In this document: piece after piece, positions 24,098-35,717 of the stretch
Numbering within the stretch: position 1 is the first letter of the stretch
Layout: each line of letters begins with the position of its first letter
Origin: Terfezia claveryi
Lineage: Eukaryota; Ascomycota; Pezizomycetes; Pezizales; Pezizaceae
Assembly (NCBI GenBank): GCA_015179025.1
Contig: WHUX01000050.1
Span: 62,001 to 126,000 of the forward strand
Reading direction: 5' to 3'
Length of the DNA: 64,000 nt
Made by a program: the position numbers and the translations under genes
The notes under the pieces: generated by a model
Seen by the model: the letters and a program-made list of their open reading frames with translations, nothing else
Database searches by the model: none
What the model was told of the DNA's origin: nothing

Positions 24098-24826
24098 ATG
24101 GCGTCCACGAACCCCACCAACGGTAGCAAAATAACTCCCAAAATCTCCTCACGCTCGCGCGAAAAGCGCACTATTGATGAGGAAGCCGGCCCGGAGCTCA
24201 AGCTCGGCGAGTTTCAGCATTCGTCGGCAATTACCGTTAGTGAGGCGAGGGAGCTGCTGAGTATGGTGTTTAAGCACAGGCTGGAGCAGGGGAAATATGA
24301 GTTGCCAAAGAAGGAGTAAGTACTCTGCTCTGGAAACTGAAACTTTTGGCGGTTGGGGGTAGCAGGAGAAGGGAAGGTGCTGCGGGTTTCATACACCTAT
24401 CAGACAAAAAAAAAAAAAAAAAAAAGTTAACGTCCCCTCTCCCCTTCCCCCACAGCACCGAACGTGGCGCTGTCGTCAACAAGACCCAAGAATACCTCGA
24501 AATCTTTTCGCGCTTTAAAAACCGCGAGTCCGTCGAAGCCGTGGACCGGCTACTCAATTCCCAACCCGATTTGGAGCCCTTCGAGAAAGCCCAGCTAGGG
24601 AGTCTCTGCTGTGATAGTGCCGAGGAGGCCAAGACGCTGATTCCGAGCTTGGAGGCGAAGAAGTCGGATGAGGAGTTGCAGGATTTGTTGAATGAGGTGA
24701 GTTTGGGATTGCTCTGGAGTGGATATCGGTGTTGGGGTGGTGGTGGGGAGTGGGGGTAGGTGCATGTACTAATGATAGTTCGGTGGGGAGTAGATCACTA
24801 AGTTGAGGAATTTTGTCGATACATAA
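24098..24826 (+). CDS. RPB4: RNA polymerase II subunit Rpb4
   Basis: Rpb4 forms with Rpb7 the stalk of RNA polymerase II, acting in initiation, mRNA export and decay. Three exons join in frame: 24098-24315, 24456-24696 and 24794-24826. Exon 1 gives the N-terminal arm ending ELPKKED; exon 2 carries FSRFKNRESVEAVDRLL and EPFEKAQLGSLCCDSAEEAK, the diagnostic Rpb4 HRDC-like core; exon 3 adds ITKLRNFVDT. Both introns have GT-AG ends, and intron 1 contains an A run of about 20 bases before a pyrimidine tract. Predicted length is about 163 residues, normal for the fungal protein. A 13-bp short insertion lies 70 bp downstream of the stop. Confidence 0.95.
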
Positions 24827-25485
24827 TGGATGGATGAATGGAATTACGACAGTATTCCACATCGGCAGGATATACGCCAAAATTGATACATGAAACCTAG
24901 TCTGGTTGATCATGAAACCCTTCGAGCACCAGAGCACTTCCGTGCCATGAATCAGCATCCACCCCTTCTTGCATATCCCCTGCCCAGTGTCTCCTTTCTT
25001 TCATTCATTCATTTTTTTTTTTCTTTTCTTTTTTTTTTTGGGGGGGGGTTCTGGAGTTATTGTGTACGTCACGAACTGCATTGTCATTTTTTTTTATTTT
25101 TTTTTTTCAATGATCTGGGATGGGGCACAGGCAATTTCAATTTATAGCAATGCAAAGCGGGATGCGAATTGATGCGAGGGAACATGTTACCTACGGAAAA
25201 AAAAAAAATGAAATAAACAAGAAGAATATATCCAGCTTTTCATTCTTTTTTTCCCAAAGCAGGGGAAACAATCCATATCAACCATATTCCGTTTCTCAAC
25301 TCATTTCTTCCCTATTTGTAAGTATTATCCATGCCCTTAAATTTCAACTACTATATACAAGCGTAATAGTTTCATTTGGAGACTTCTTCCGTAATATTTT
25401 ACATCCATCCAAATATTCTTTGCTATCTTACCATCTTTTTTGAGTTCTCCGTGTTGTTCCCCCCGATATATATAATCTTAGAACT
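24827..25485. other. Intergenic with homopolymer runs
   Basis: Convergent 3' ends of RPB4 and MSS51. It holds a T-rich stretch with a G run (about 25010-25050) and a second T run (about 25087-25108). A 13-bp short insertion is listed separately. Confidence 0.5.
24898..24910 (+). mobile_element. Short insertion, 13 bp, TSD CATGAAACC (9/9)
   Basis: TAGTCTGGTTGAT lies between perfect 9-bp direct repeats at 24889-24897 and 24911-24919. It is one of the shortest clear members and keeps only the conserved terminus. Confidence 0.85.
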
Positions 25486-27112
25486 CTACGCAGTGAAAAT
25501 CCCCTCCTTCGGTACAGCCTCATACCTCTTCCCTCTAAACGCCCACAATCCCCAATTCCCCTGACTCAAATCCGTCGGATCGTCACTACCACCTGTCAGC
25601 CATCCTTTCCCACTCCTCTAGAAGCGGGGGGAAGGGGTACTAGGGTATACGTACTCATTCATATCCCACCTCAAACTCTTAAACCTATTCTCCTGCGGCT
25701 CCAGCAACACATCAAACTCTCCCTCACACTCCCTCTTAACCCAGTCAACATCCCTACTCAAATCCGTCTCCGTATACCCCGTACACAGCACGGGGACCTT
25801 CGTCTCCAACAATTTCGGCAGCGTCGCCTCCCACTCGGCCGAGCTCCCGGGGTGTCCGAACCCGGGGTGGAAACACACAAAACAGTCAAAATACGGATCA
25901 AAAGGCGCGAAATAGTTTGCGTCATGAAGGACATTGTAATACTCTACGAAGGTGCTGATTTTCATATGGTGGGAAACCCGCTCAATTACGGCACCGAAGG
26001 GGTTGTGTGGGTCTGGAGTAGGGGGAGAGAGTTCGGAAGGCCACCCTAGCATGGATTGTGGGCCGATAAAGACCAGATGGAAGAGGGATTGAGGGAAAAT
26101 GTGTGCAAGTTGGTGCCAGATTTCTCGGGGCAGGGAGGATTCCGCACGAGCGCCGAGGATGAAGAGACGGACGGGGGGGGATTGTAGGCGGAGGCCCTTG
26201 ATAGTTTGGCCGGCGCCAGTGAGGGGGGGATGGAGAGTGTAGCGGAGGGCTGTGGGGATGTAAAGTTATCCAATTGATCCTACTGGCTGTGCAAGAAGGA
26301 GACGACATGGGAGAGGAAGCTAAGAACGCACCAGCTAAACTCTTCAACCCTTCATTCGTCAACCCATTCCTCAAATTATACGGGCTCAACTCATGCAACA
26401 CACTCGCAATCGTCGTTGGATATGTCAACAACTTCGTCAGCTGCCTCAAACTCCTCTCCTCATTGACCGCCTCAAACCCCCTCGTATACAAATACGTATC
26501 CCAATTCGTATAATTAATCAACGCCTCATGCAGCTGCACTCCTGGATAATCAAACTCGGGAAAGAACCTTCCACTCCGGAGATCATGCTCATCCTCGTTC
26601 ACCTCCCGTAGCGTATCGCAGATGAGTAGATGGTTCTCGTAGTCCTCATACAAATGCTCTTTGGAGCAGTAAGTTGGCACGCCGCAGTCCGGGCAGGTAA
26701 AGGAGAGGTGCGAGGGGTGGGTGTGTGCGTGCGCGGGATGTGGGCAGTAGGCATTGGCTTTGATGTAGGCGGCTTTCTCGCGCATAGACGGAGATGGGGA
26801 TTCGTCCATAGGGTGGAAGAGGTTTCCGGGTTTGAGGAGGACTCGGGGTTCTTGTAGGAGTGGATAAGGGAGGGAGCGCTCCATGGGAAGTGCAGGGTGG
26901 GGGCCTTGTTCGGGCTCGGTCGTCAGGGTCCGTCGCTGCTGTTGCGGCTGCAGGAATGCATCACGCTGGTGGCGAGTGAGTGGGGTGATGACCCAGGGGA
27001 GAGCTGCGGCGTTGCTGGAGAATCGAGCTCCTCCAGCTCCGGGGAGGGATCGAGCAGCGGGACTGCGGAGGAGCTGGATGCACTGCCTACAGGCAGCTGT
27101 CGATGGACGCAT
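25486..27112 (-). CDS. MSS51: Mss51-like mitochondrial translation factor (zf-MYND)
   Basis: Mss51 activates translation of COX1 mRNA in mitochondria and links it to cytochrome oxidase assembly. The N-terminus (CIQLLRSPAARSLPGAGGAR) is Arg/Ser-rich and fits a mitochondrial targeting peptide. A zinc-binding segment runs from CPHPAHAHTHPSHL to FTCPDCGVPTYCSKEHLYED and ends HLLICD. RSGRFFPEFDYPGVQLHEA and NYTNWDTYLYTRGF are typical of fungal Mss51. An intron (about 26266-26330) separates exon 1 from an exon whose reading continues through SSLPREIWHQLAHIFP, MLGWPSELSPP and FDCFVCFHPGFGHPG. A last exon (25486-25597) reads GNWGLWAFRGKRYEAVPKEG. Total is about 490 residues, within the usual range. 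Confidence 0.9.
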
Positions 27113-27696
27113 GGCGGATACTGGGGTTAATCTGGTTATGGGTGACTCTTGAGTAGTCGCGGTCTTCAGTGTCGCATTTCTGTGGACATTCCGATGACTC
27201 GGGTCTCTAACGTCATCCGATGGTGAAGCATTGGTGGGGTGCTACGCATGCCAAGCTCATCGCAAGATTCAGGGTAACTCTGGCGTGGCTCTTCAACCAT
27301 ACCTGAGTATGATGAGGGGGTGCTGTACAATACATGAAGCAGAAAAGAAAAATTTAAGACCAGATTCATGACAATAAATGAGAATCAGGCATAAAGTTAC
27401 CGTTGCCACAGGTTTCATTAGAATGATTGTGCAGCAAGCCTCAAGCCTAGGAGGCTCTCTAACAAACAGAGTCTAGGTTACAACTTGATACGAAAATGTC
27501 TTCAATCTAGCAACCAATTTTAAGATCCCAAGAGCACATACGACCAAATACGACCAAATACGACCAGTACGCCAAAACTCTTGTCAGGACTTTTTAGGTA
27601 AATAATCAATCCACAACGCCCCAGCACGGCCACTCGTCTAGAAAAAGAGAAGTTCATTGGGCAAAAGGATGGCAGTCTGACCTACCCACAAAACAT
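27113..27696. other. Intergenic
   Basis: Between the MSS51 start and the 3' end of the AAA ATPase gene. A short tandem TACGACCAAA repeat lies at about 27539-27565. Nothing else seen. Confidence 0.45.
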
Positions 27697-30090
27697 CTAT
27701 AATCTGTTAACCCCTCCAACGTTCCAGTCTTCATAAAACTTTCGCATTTCGTCGGCGATTTGTCTGGTGGAATGCTTCTTTGCTTCATCGAAATGACGGC
27801 AAGCGACGCTTTCGATCTGCAAGTTTTCTCTCATGGCGTAGTGTGACGCTTCGTCACACAAGTGAACCAGTTCGGCCCCAGAATATCCTTCCGTGTCTAT
27901 GGCCAGCTGCCCTAGATCTACATCAGGTGCAATAACCATCCTCTTTGATCTGATTTGGAGAATTTCTCTGCGAGCGGGAAGGTCCGGGGGTCCAACGTAG
28001 AAAATTGTATCAAGCCGTCCTGGCCGCAGTAAGGCGGGATCCAGAATTTCAGGTCGGTTCGTAGCGGCGAGGACGATTACCCCACGGAGAACTTCTATCC
28101 CGTCCATCTCGTTCAGTAATGCAGTAAGAACATTTACCCCATTATGTTCCCCAGAGCGGGTGCGGCTGGAACCGAGTGCATCAATCTCGTCAAAAAAAAT
28201 TATACTCGGGCTGGCTGCACGGGCTTTCCTGAAGACTTCACGCACAGCACGTTCTGACTCCCCAACATACATGTTGAGTAGCTCAGGCCCTTTGACCGTG
28301 ATAAAGTTCAGTCCGGCTTCAGTTGCGAGTGCCTTGGCAACCAACGTCTTGGAACAGCCAGGGGGTCCATACAGTAATAGGCCTAGATGTCGGACGCACC
28401 TCTTTCAGGGATCTTTCCAAGTCAGATTCGAGGATGGCATCCTGGGATGCCAGAGTTTCACCCGCCATTGACGGAGACAGTGTTTCCAGGCGGGAGATTG
28501 CGTGGAGCACACTGCCGCGCACAAGAGCTTCAAGATCGGCGCCGACAAAACCGTGAGTACGAAAGGCTAAAGACTTTATCACAGGGTCTCGGTTGGCGAC
28601 TTCGTTACCCTGAATATCCCTCTCTAGGTCCTCCGATTGCCCTACCCATCCCTTTGGAACTTTGCTCAGTAACAAACTCAAAATTTCTTCTCGAGCCTTC
28701 ATATCTGGACGTGGAATTTCAATTTCCTGCTCAAGCCTTCCTGGTCTCCTGAGCCCTTCATCAATGTTATTGGGATTACTCGTCGCCGCAACGACGACGA
28801 TGCCATCGCCTAACTCATCCAATTCTGCCACTAGCGTTGCTACCAGCCGTGCATCACTTAATTCGCCACTTCGTTTAGGTGCCAGAGAATCCACATCGTC
28901 GATAAATATGACAGACGGCTTGTTCGTTTTGGCATCGCTGAAAATTTTTCGAATAGAAGCTTCAGACTCTCCAAGATATTTGCCTATCACGGAACTCGAG
29001 ATAGAGAAGGTGGAAAGCGGACGCGGGAGGGACGGGAAGAGTTCGCCGGGAAGGCAGCGCATAATCAGCGACTTGCCCGTACCAGGGGGCCCATAGAGAA
29101 GAATACCCCGAAAAGGCGTCAAATTCATGGAAGTAAAACGATGAGAGTAATATAAAGTCGAGAGAAGGAGCGATTTTAGCTTCGCTAGCTGTACGGTAAG
29201 GCCAGCGATTTGAGCAAAGGCGGGAGGGGGTGCTGGGTTCGGGGGGTCTGTATGCAGCGGAGGTTCAGCAGACCCTAGTTTCTCTCTGCTCCCATTCACC
29301 TCCGGGATCGAGGCTTTGATAATCTCCATTCCTGCAAGGTCAACGGCCGTTGTTAAGGTCACCTTGTAGGCCGATATGATCCTCCTCTGGCAAGACGAAA
29401 CCGCACTGTGCCGTTGTGCATCGGCGGGCACAACTCTGGTTATTTCAAAGTCCCGCTTGACACCTTTATACTCTAGGGATCTCACTGGCATTCCTTCAAA
29501 TACATATTTCCCCTCAACTAGACTCAGCATAGCACATTAGTCAAGGCACACTAACTGGGTAACAAAAAAATAATCGATAAATTAATTAACCTACACAGTG
29601 CATTTTCCAGTATAGGAACCCACCCCCTACCTTCTGTCTGCCATCCATCTCTAGAATCTCCCACCTCCTTGATGAGCACCTCACTTGCATCCCCATGATC
29701 TCCAATATATCTCCCAAGCAACAGCCCCTTGCTTTCCAAGGTAGTCCCACTTAACATCCTCCACCCCTCCGATACCTGTGCCTTACTTCCACCCAACTGG
29801 CCGTCAGTGGTAAGCCATGCTATTGCAGGATATAATTCCATCACAGTGGTCACATCGCCAATGACTGGTTTGTGGTTTTTTGGCACGGAAATGTGGCAAA
29901 GCTCTCCAGCTTTCAATTGAAGGTTGGAAAGAGTTTGACGGTGCAGGTGAACTCGAAGGAAGGTTTTGTGGTAGGGGTGGCCTGGAGCTGGGCGTAAAGA
30001 TATAGCCTGTTCCCGATCCCGAAGTGACAGGTTTGCCATATCAGGATATGGGGTGGGGGAGGTGGTCAACGAGAGGCCTTTGGGGGCCAT
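27697..30090 (-). CDS. AFG2: Afg2/Drg1-type tandem AAA ATPase, apparently interrupted
   Basis: Afg2 (Drg1; SPATA5 in animals) is an essential hexameric AAA ATPase that releases Rlp24 from new 60S subunits in the cytoplasm. Exon 1 (from 30090) encodes the N-domain and an intron falls near 29540-29580. D1 has Walker A GPPGTGKS and Walker B VIFIDDVD; D2 has GPPGCSKT, IIFFDEIDALGSSR, AATNRPEILDPALLRPGRLD and EGYSGAELVHLCDEA. The D1 frame runs through SLKEVRPTS at about 28393. The D2 frame resumes immediately as RHLGLLLYGPPGCSKT in another frame. The family normally has about 45 residues here (from MREV..P.V.W.DIGG to P.G). Those residues are absent and a frame change remains, with no plausible intron in the 10-20 nt available. 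This is either a mutated copy or an assembly deletion. The rest is well conserved. Confidence 0.8.
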
Positions 30091-30444
30091 AGGTCTAAGG
30101 GGTGTTTATTTAAAGTGCAGTCCCGCTACAGCTTCCAGAGCCTCCAGGGAAAGATGATGAAACGCAGTCTGATTAGCACAACCGACCTCAATAGACTGAG
30201 TGTCAGAGAGATATGAATTCGAACTGTGGGACAAAAAGTAGTCTCTTGGCAGGGTAATCCATGAGTGCCTTGGCATAGACGCTTCAGTACGGATAACTCT
30301 ACCTACATAGACTATATCTCATTCCAAGTTCTATGTAGGTGAACATTAATATTCGCCACAACTCAGTATACAAATTCTATAAAACCCTAAAATCACACAC
30401 GAGATTAGAATCCACAAACATTCTCAAGGTATCCGGGTCTTTTT
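30091..30444. other. Intergenic
   Basis: About 350 bp between the AFG2-like start and the PPCS 3' end, both on the minus strand; presumably the AFG2 promoter. No other feature seen. Confidence 0.45.
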
Positions 30445-31775
30445 CTATGACTTTTCCGAGAAAGTACTACTCATCCCTCTCTCGACCCTCTCTACACTTC
30501 TCCTCATCATCAACTCCTCGTGCCGTCTAACACACTGAGGAATAATAATACTCTCAATCTCATCCCCCTCCCCCTCAACAATCGGCTGCTGTCCCGTTAC
30601 CGCAGCACTACTGCCGTCAGTTTCGCCCTCATGGCGGTGCAATCTGATCCACTGGTCACCCTGCCGATCGACAAAGACGACTTCGTATTTCCGCGTTCTG
30701 AGGAGGTTTCCGATGACAAGGTGGTGAGAGTAGCGGTCGAGGGATTGCCGACATTTATAGAGGAGGAGGGAAGGGTCAGTTTCAAGCTGTAGCGTGTGTT
30801 AGCGAGCGCATGCGCAACAGTGGACAGAGCAGCTGTGGAACTTACTTTAAAGCTTATGATCATAGCATCCGGCGCCCACGCTTCCACCAACTTTTTCAAA
30901 AACTTGGGCACCGGGTCTAAATCAATCACCAACTTCTGCCCCGCCCCCCCTGGTGCGACCTTTAGTAATTCTTTCTCACTTCTCTGCTCCTTCTCCTCGT
31001 CCTTCACTACCACTTTTGCCGCCTTCCCATCCTTCATTCCGTCCAGCACACTCTGCGGAATCTCCCCACTCTGGATTTTATGCTCAACCATTCTACTCGG
31101 GGGTACAAAGAAATCGCTGACCGCGGCGGCGAGATAAAACATAGCCATATCCCCCAACGGACGCATACACATTGCAATCTCCCTTAACGTAAACAAATAG
31201 CTTGTGATCGTCGTGAACGGTAGTAGCAATAATAAATTGTGTGCCTTTGCTCGTCGGTATTTCCGCAGCACAGTCAACATGGGGGTTAAATATTGCTGTG
31301 GGACTTGTATCCTAGGGTCCCCCTTCTCAACCTCTTCTCTATCCGCAACTCTGTTCGACCCCGAAGGTGAGATCGTCGGAATGGTCGTAGTCGTCGTATA
31401 TGCCTCCTCTAAGAAATCTAAAAAGCAATTGGTACTATGACTATAATGTCTTGAATAAGGCAGCAACGAGAACTGTCTATGTAAGAAAATCACTGCATAA
31501 CCCGCTTCAAGGAAATATTCTGCAGATGTTGCACCTCGAGTTCCGGCGGAAAAGTTGTCAATGAATCGGACGGTTTGGTTTTCTAACGGGACAGTAGTGC
31601 CCCCAGAGGATACCAGTACGACTCGCCGGTTTTGGGAGACATGCTGAGAGATAAAAGCCGAGGCAGCAGCGGCGTGGGCTTTGAGTGTAGGTGGGGACGG
31701 GTTGGTCTCGAAATAGTGAGATTCGGAGAGCTCGTTGACTGTGCTTTGGAGGTGGGGAGGGAGAGATTCAGGCAT
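30445..31775 (-). CDS. CAB2: Phosphopantothenate-cysteine ligase (PPCS)
   Basis: Joins 4'-phosphopantothenate to cysteine in coenzyme A synthesis; eukaryotic type, in the cytosol. Exon 1 (31775-30846) has RRVVLVSSGGTTVPLEN and VRFIDNFSAGTRGATSAEYF, the nucleotide-binding SSGGT and NFS.G.RG motifs of the family. YLAAAVSDFFVPPSRMVEHK is the conserved AAVSDF..P...M..HK signature. The intron 30787-30845 has GT-AG ends. Exon 2 begins LETDPSLLLYKCRQSLDRYS and includes VIGNLLRTRKYEVVFV, the usual C-terminal substrate region. The start chosen is MPESLPP; an in-frame ATG lies 17 codons upstream. About 420 residues. A second protein of phosphopantetheine metabolism lies at 19708. Confidence 0.92.
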
Positions 31776-32615
31776 GTTTCTAGCTGCCGTACGGTGGGGG
31801 AGGGAGGAGGGGGGGGGAGGGGTCAACTATGAGTACAGGGTATGAATGCGACGATTCTTTGAGAATAATCAGATTTATAGCCCTACGATTAAGACATAGG
31901 TACACTGTACAACATATACTCACATGAAGTTTTCGAATAATACCTAGGAACCACTGAGCCAGTAGCCGGAGCTCACGTTCAGAAGCTTGGCATTAGCGGG
32001 GATATATTCTAGGGTCTACAACCAGGCATACCTAAGAATAAGACTAACCTAGGGTTGTGCAACCAGACTACGGTACATTGCGCTACGCTTTGTATGGAAG
32101 GGACCAAGATTCGGATGTTTACATACTTACAGTACTTACTACTACTGTACTGTAGACTACCATGAATAATATTACCCTCAACAGAGCCAAGCGCTTACAA
32201 ACCCACTCGTCACGCATAATGCACCCTAGATATATGTAGTCAGTATTTGTCATCATTCACAACCCAACCCCCACTGCTTAACTATGTATCCAAACGTTTA
32301 GTAACCTTTCACAAATCAAATAATCTTCCACACAAAACTACCCCCCAGCCCCCTCCGGCGCAATTTACAAGTTACTAATATTGCGATGCCCTCGGTATAC
32401 CCGGGGGAGAAGTAAACACTCACTAAGCAATTACCAGTGGCTTACTTACTTACTTACTTCACTGATAGCTCACCTTCAGGGGGGCGGGGCGGTGATGGTG
32501 AGATGTTGTGGTTTTCAGGAGTTATGGGTAACTAAGTTAAAAGAGGGAATTCGTATATATGGAAGCTAAAAAAAATGAAAATCCCTCCAAAAGTTCTTGT
32601 TCTTCTATATAAACC
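31776..32615. other. Divergent promoter region PPCS/pirin
   Basis: No gene. It contains a (CTTA)n microsatellite at about 32440-32458. One family terminus reads AGGGTTGTGCAACCAGACTA at 32051-32070 without a clear target duplication. Confidence 0.5.
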
Positions 32616-32867
32616 ATGCGATACCACAGTTTGTTTGTCTTGTTGTTGAGTATTGGGATTGGGTACTTCTACTACTACTACTACTACAGCTACTACTATC
32701 ACAATCGGAATTATAGCTATAGCGACGTTGTTGCGAATATCGTTAGACAGAAACTTGTGGTTTTGAGTGCGAGATACTTCCCACCGGCTACTACTACCAC
32801 TACAACTGGATCCACCAACGAACACTCACCTCTCTTCCCCGCCACCAAAGTCAAAGACCCAGCAACC

Positions 32868-33791
32868 ATGCTTCGCCGCAGCATCCTGAAATCGTTCCTC
32901 GCCCTCGAGAAATCCGAAGGCGCCGGCGCCCGGGTCCGCCGCTCCATCGGTGTCCCGCAACTACGCAACTTCTCCCCCTTCCTCATGCTGGACCACTTCA
33001 CCATCGGCCCCGGGGCCGGGTTCCCGGACCACCCTCACCGTGGGCAAGAAACAATCACATACCTCCTCTCCGGGTCTGTCGACCACGAGGACTTCACCGG
33101 CTCCCGGGGGACAATCCGCTCCGGAGACCTGCAATTCATGACTGCCGGACGGGGAATCGTGCACGCCGAGATGCCGGGAAAGCCTGATCCCGCGAACCCC
33201 GGCGCCCCAAATGTCGGTATGCAGCTATGGGTGGATCTACCCCAGGAGCTCAAGTACTGCGAGCCCCGGTACCGGGATCTGAGGGCAGAGGAGATCCCAA
33301 CAGTCAAGTGCAGCGAGGGGAAGGTGGAGATCAAGATTATCAGTGGAGAGTCCCAGGGGGTAGAGAGCGTCAAAGACTTGGCATATACCCCCGTTTGGCT
33401 CTTTGATATTTCAATCGCCCCGGGAGGACGTATCACACAGCCACTACCAAAGGAGTGGAACTCGTTCCTGTATACCCTCTCCGGAAGTGTACATGTCCAC
33501 CAAACCTCCTCCGCGGAAGACACCGGGACGAAAGTCGCCGAATTCCATAATGTCGTGTTCAACAGGGAGGGCGAGGGCGTGGATTTGTCCGTCCCAGAAA
33601 CAAGCCGGGAGAGCGCAAGAGTGATTCTGGTTGCGGGCAAGGTGCTGGAACAGAATGTGGTGCAGTACGGCCCATTTGTCGTCGAGAGCGAGGAGGCGGT
33701 GTATAGGGCAATGAGGGACTACCAGGGCTACACCGGCGGGTTCGAGAGGGCCAAGGGCTGGAGGAGTGAGATTGGGAAGGCCATGGGTTGA
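32868..33791 (+). CDS. Pirin-family cupin protein
   Basis: Pirins are two-cupin, metal-binding proteins; members act as nuclear cofactors or quercetinases, so the exact role here is open. The N-terminal cupin has FLMLDHFTIGPGAGFPDHPH, HRGQETITYLLSGSVDHEDF and GDLQFMTAGRGIVHAEMP, holding the conserved His-His-His-Glu metal ligands. WVDLPQELKYCEPRYRDL and GRITQPLPKEWNSFLYTLSG mark the second cupin. I start at MLRRSILKSF (307 residues). The same frame is open back to an ATG at 32616, which would add 84 residues with a hydrophobic stretch and a run of tyrosines encoded by a TAC microsatellite. That extension is probably 5' UTR. Intronless. Confidence 0.92.
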   Translation: MLRRSILKSFLALEKSEGAGARVRRSIGVPQLRNFSPFLMLDHFTIGPGAGFPDHPHRGQETITYLLSGSVDHEDFTGSRGTIRSGDLQFMTAGRGIVHAEMPGKPDPANPGAPNVGMQLWVDLPQELKYCEPRYRDLRAEEIPTVKCSEGKVEIKIISGESQGVESVKDLAYTPVWLFDISIAPGGRITQPLPKEWNSFLYTLSGSVHVHQTSSAEDTGTKVAEFHNVVFNREGEGVDLSVPETSRESARVILVAGKVLEQNVVQYGPFVVESEEAVYRAMRDYQGYTGGFERAKGWRSEIGKAMG

Positions 33792-34201
33792 GTTGTGGGG
33801 AGAGGAAGGAATGCGGGATTGGGTGGGCAACTTCGATAATGCGCATTTCTGCCCCTCCTCGGGTGATTCATATATACGGGGGGATCGGGGGGGGGGGGGG
33901 GGGGGTTGTGGGGGGCTGCATAGAGGGTTGTATTATTGGTGTTATATTGGGTGCTACTATTGCTTCTTTCTGGGCTCTGCGTGGTTATTTCATAATTGAT
34001 ATATTATATCAGGATACCGCTGTAGGTCGTACGTATAATACGAAATGCTATATTATGATCAATTTCTACGTCCGCTGCTTTTTATGATCTTGTAGCTCTC
34101 ACAAACACCTACTATCGTTTATATATATATATATATTTTGGGGAAAAACCTTTAGATTTGAAAGCGTAGACTTTTTTAGCTTGCAATAAAACACACTGCG
34201 G
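33792..34201. other. Intergenic, long G run
   Basis: 3' regions of two convergent genes. It contains a G run of about 18-20 bases near 33886-33905 and a TA repeat near 34120-34136. Confidence 0.6.
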
Positions 34202-35418
34202 CTACAAACCCTCCTCCTCCATGGCCCTCAATTCTCTCGCCTTCCTATCGTCTTCCTCCTGCATCCTCTTCATCTCCCACTCATCCCACTCATCCTTCGC
34301 ATCCATCCACCTCTCCTTCACATCCATGACCTGCATCCCCTCTACGCCACTCCATCCTTCCCGAACCGCCACTCTCCAAATCTCATCCCCGGCCCCCTCG
34401 GCGCCCCCAAACGCATACCCTCCCGCGCGATCAATGACCTGTAACAAATGCGTCATGGACGTCTTATCCTCCACCGCTAGCGTCTCGAATGCAACTAGAC
34501 CAAAGTCTTCCACCATCTCTGCGATTGCGGCGTTGAGGGCGTAGAATTTGGGTGGACATTCTGCGTTGAGGAAGGGGAGGAGGTAGCTGAGGGACTGGAC
34601 GTCGGTGTAGAATTCAAGAGGGAGTGAGAGCGAAGGAGAGTGTTGCTGTAGAAGATCGATTTTGGAGAGCACGTTTAGGTGTGGGAGGTTTAGGGTTAGC
34701 ATGGACCGCAGGGAGAGGAGCAGGATAGAGATGTATTTTGAGGGTGTAGCCAGGTAGTGCGAGTCGACGAGGTGGACCACCACGAGCTGAGGTGTTGTTA
34801 GCAGAATGAAACTTTTGCAATACCATACGTTAACAGAAAAAATAAGAGGGGGAGGGGGAGGGGGATGGGGAGGGGAAAGGGAGCCATACTCGATACCCAA
34901 TCTTTTCCAGCCTTGCAAAAATCTTCCGTAGCGAGTCATGATGGGTAAACAACTCCACCTGCCCCGGACAATCAAACAATATATAATCCTCTACCCTCAA
35001 ATCCCAAACATTAGCCACCCCCCTCCCCCCTCGCATCTCAGAGTTAAGTGACAGAGCCATACCCACCCCCACACCTCCTCAACCTTTCCTCCAACCACGC
35101 TATATTCCCCACCAACTCCTCTAACGCATACACCACGCCTCCATTCGGCCCCAGCCCCTCATCATCCATAACCTCCTCCAGCGTAATCAATTCCCGGATA
35201 TCGACCGCGCATGGATAATTCGTTTGGTCATTTGCCGGGTCGAGGTTCACGACGCTGCATTTACGCCCGATGGCGCCCAGGAATTGGTGCATCCCATGAC
35301 AGTATGTTGACTTTCCAGAGCCGGGGGGGCCTATCACGAGCTGGGAGAAAAGGAGTCAGTGATGGACTGCTTCCAATCTGATAGCTCTATGGAGGGTCGG
35401 TACCTGGGCGAAAGGCAT
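34202..35418 (-). CDS. GPN2: GPN-loop GTPase 2
   Basis: GPN-loop GTPases act in assembly and nuclear import of RNA polymerases II and III. Exon 1 is a short MPFAQ (start 35418). After an intron, exon 2 (from 35343) has LVIGPPGSGKSTYCHGM (G1), VNLDPANDQTNYPCAVDI and the GPN loop itself in DDEGLGPNGGVVYALEEL. The next exon has DYILFDCPGQVELFTHHDS (G3 region). The last exon has VVHLVDSHYLATPSKYIS and HLNVLSKIDLL (the NKxD-equivalent SKID). The C-terminus is an acidic/basic helix (KRMQEEDDRKARELRAMEEE). At least three introns. The wording (YCHGM, LEELVGNIAWLEERL) places it with Gpn2 rather than Gpn1 or Gpn3. Confidence 0.9.
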
Positions 35419-35717
35419 GGCTGGAGATGTGAGATTGACCGAGGTAAATGTGCTGTGCTGGGAGTATGGTGCCGGCAGTCTAGAGGGTACCATTTTAAGG
35501 GGGTGTGCCACTAACGTATCAACAACACCACCATAACAGATCTCGAATATTTTTAACGTAAGATCGAGAGTATTGGCTATGGAGAACAATAATTACGTTT
35601 TAAAAAAAAATTAAACAAAAAACTGAGTGAGTTGATAGGTAAAAAGAAAAGGCTATTTTGTATGTAGAGCCAATGAATTACCCATGCCAAGAGATGCCAA
35701 GAAAGAGTACAATTAAA

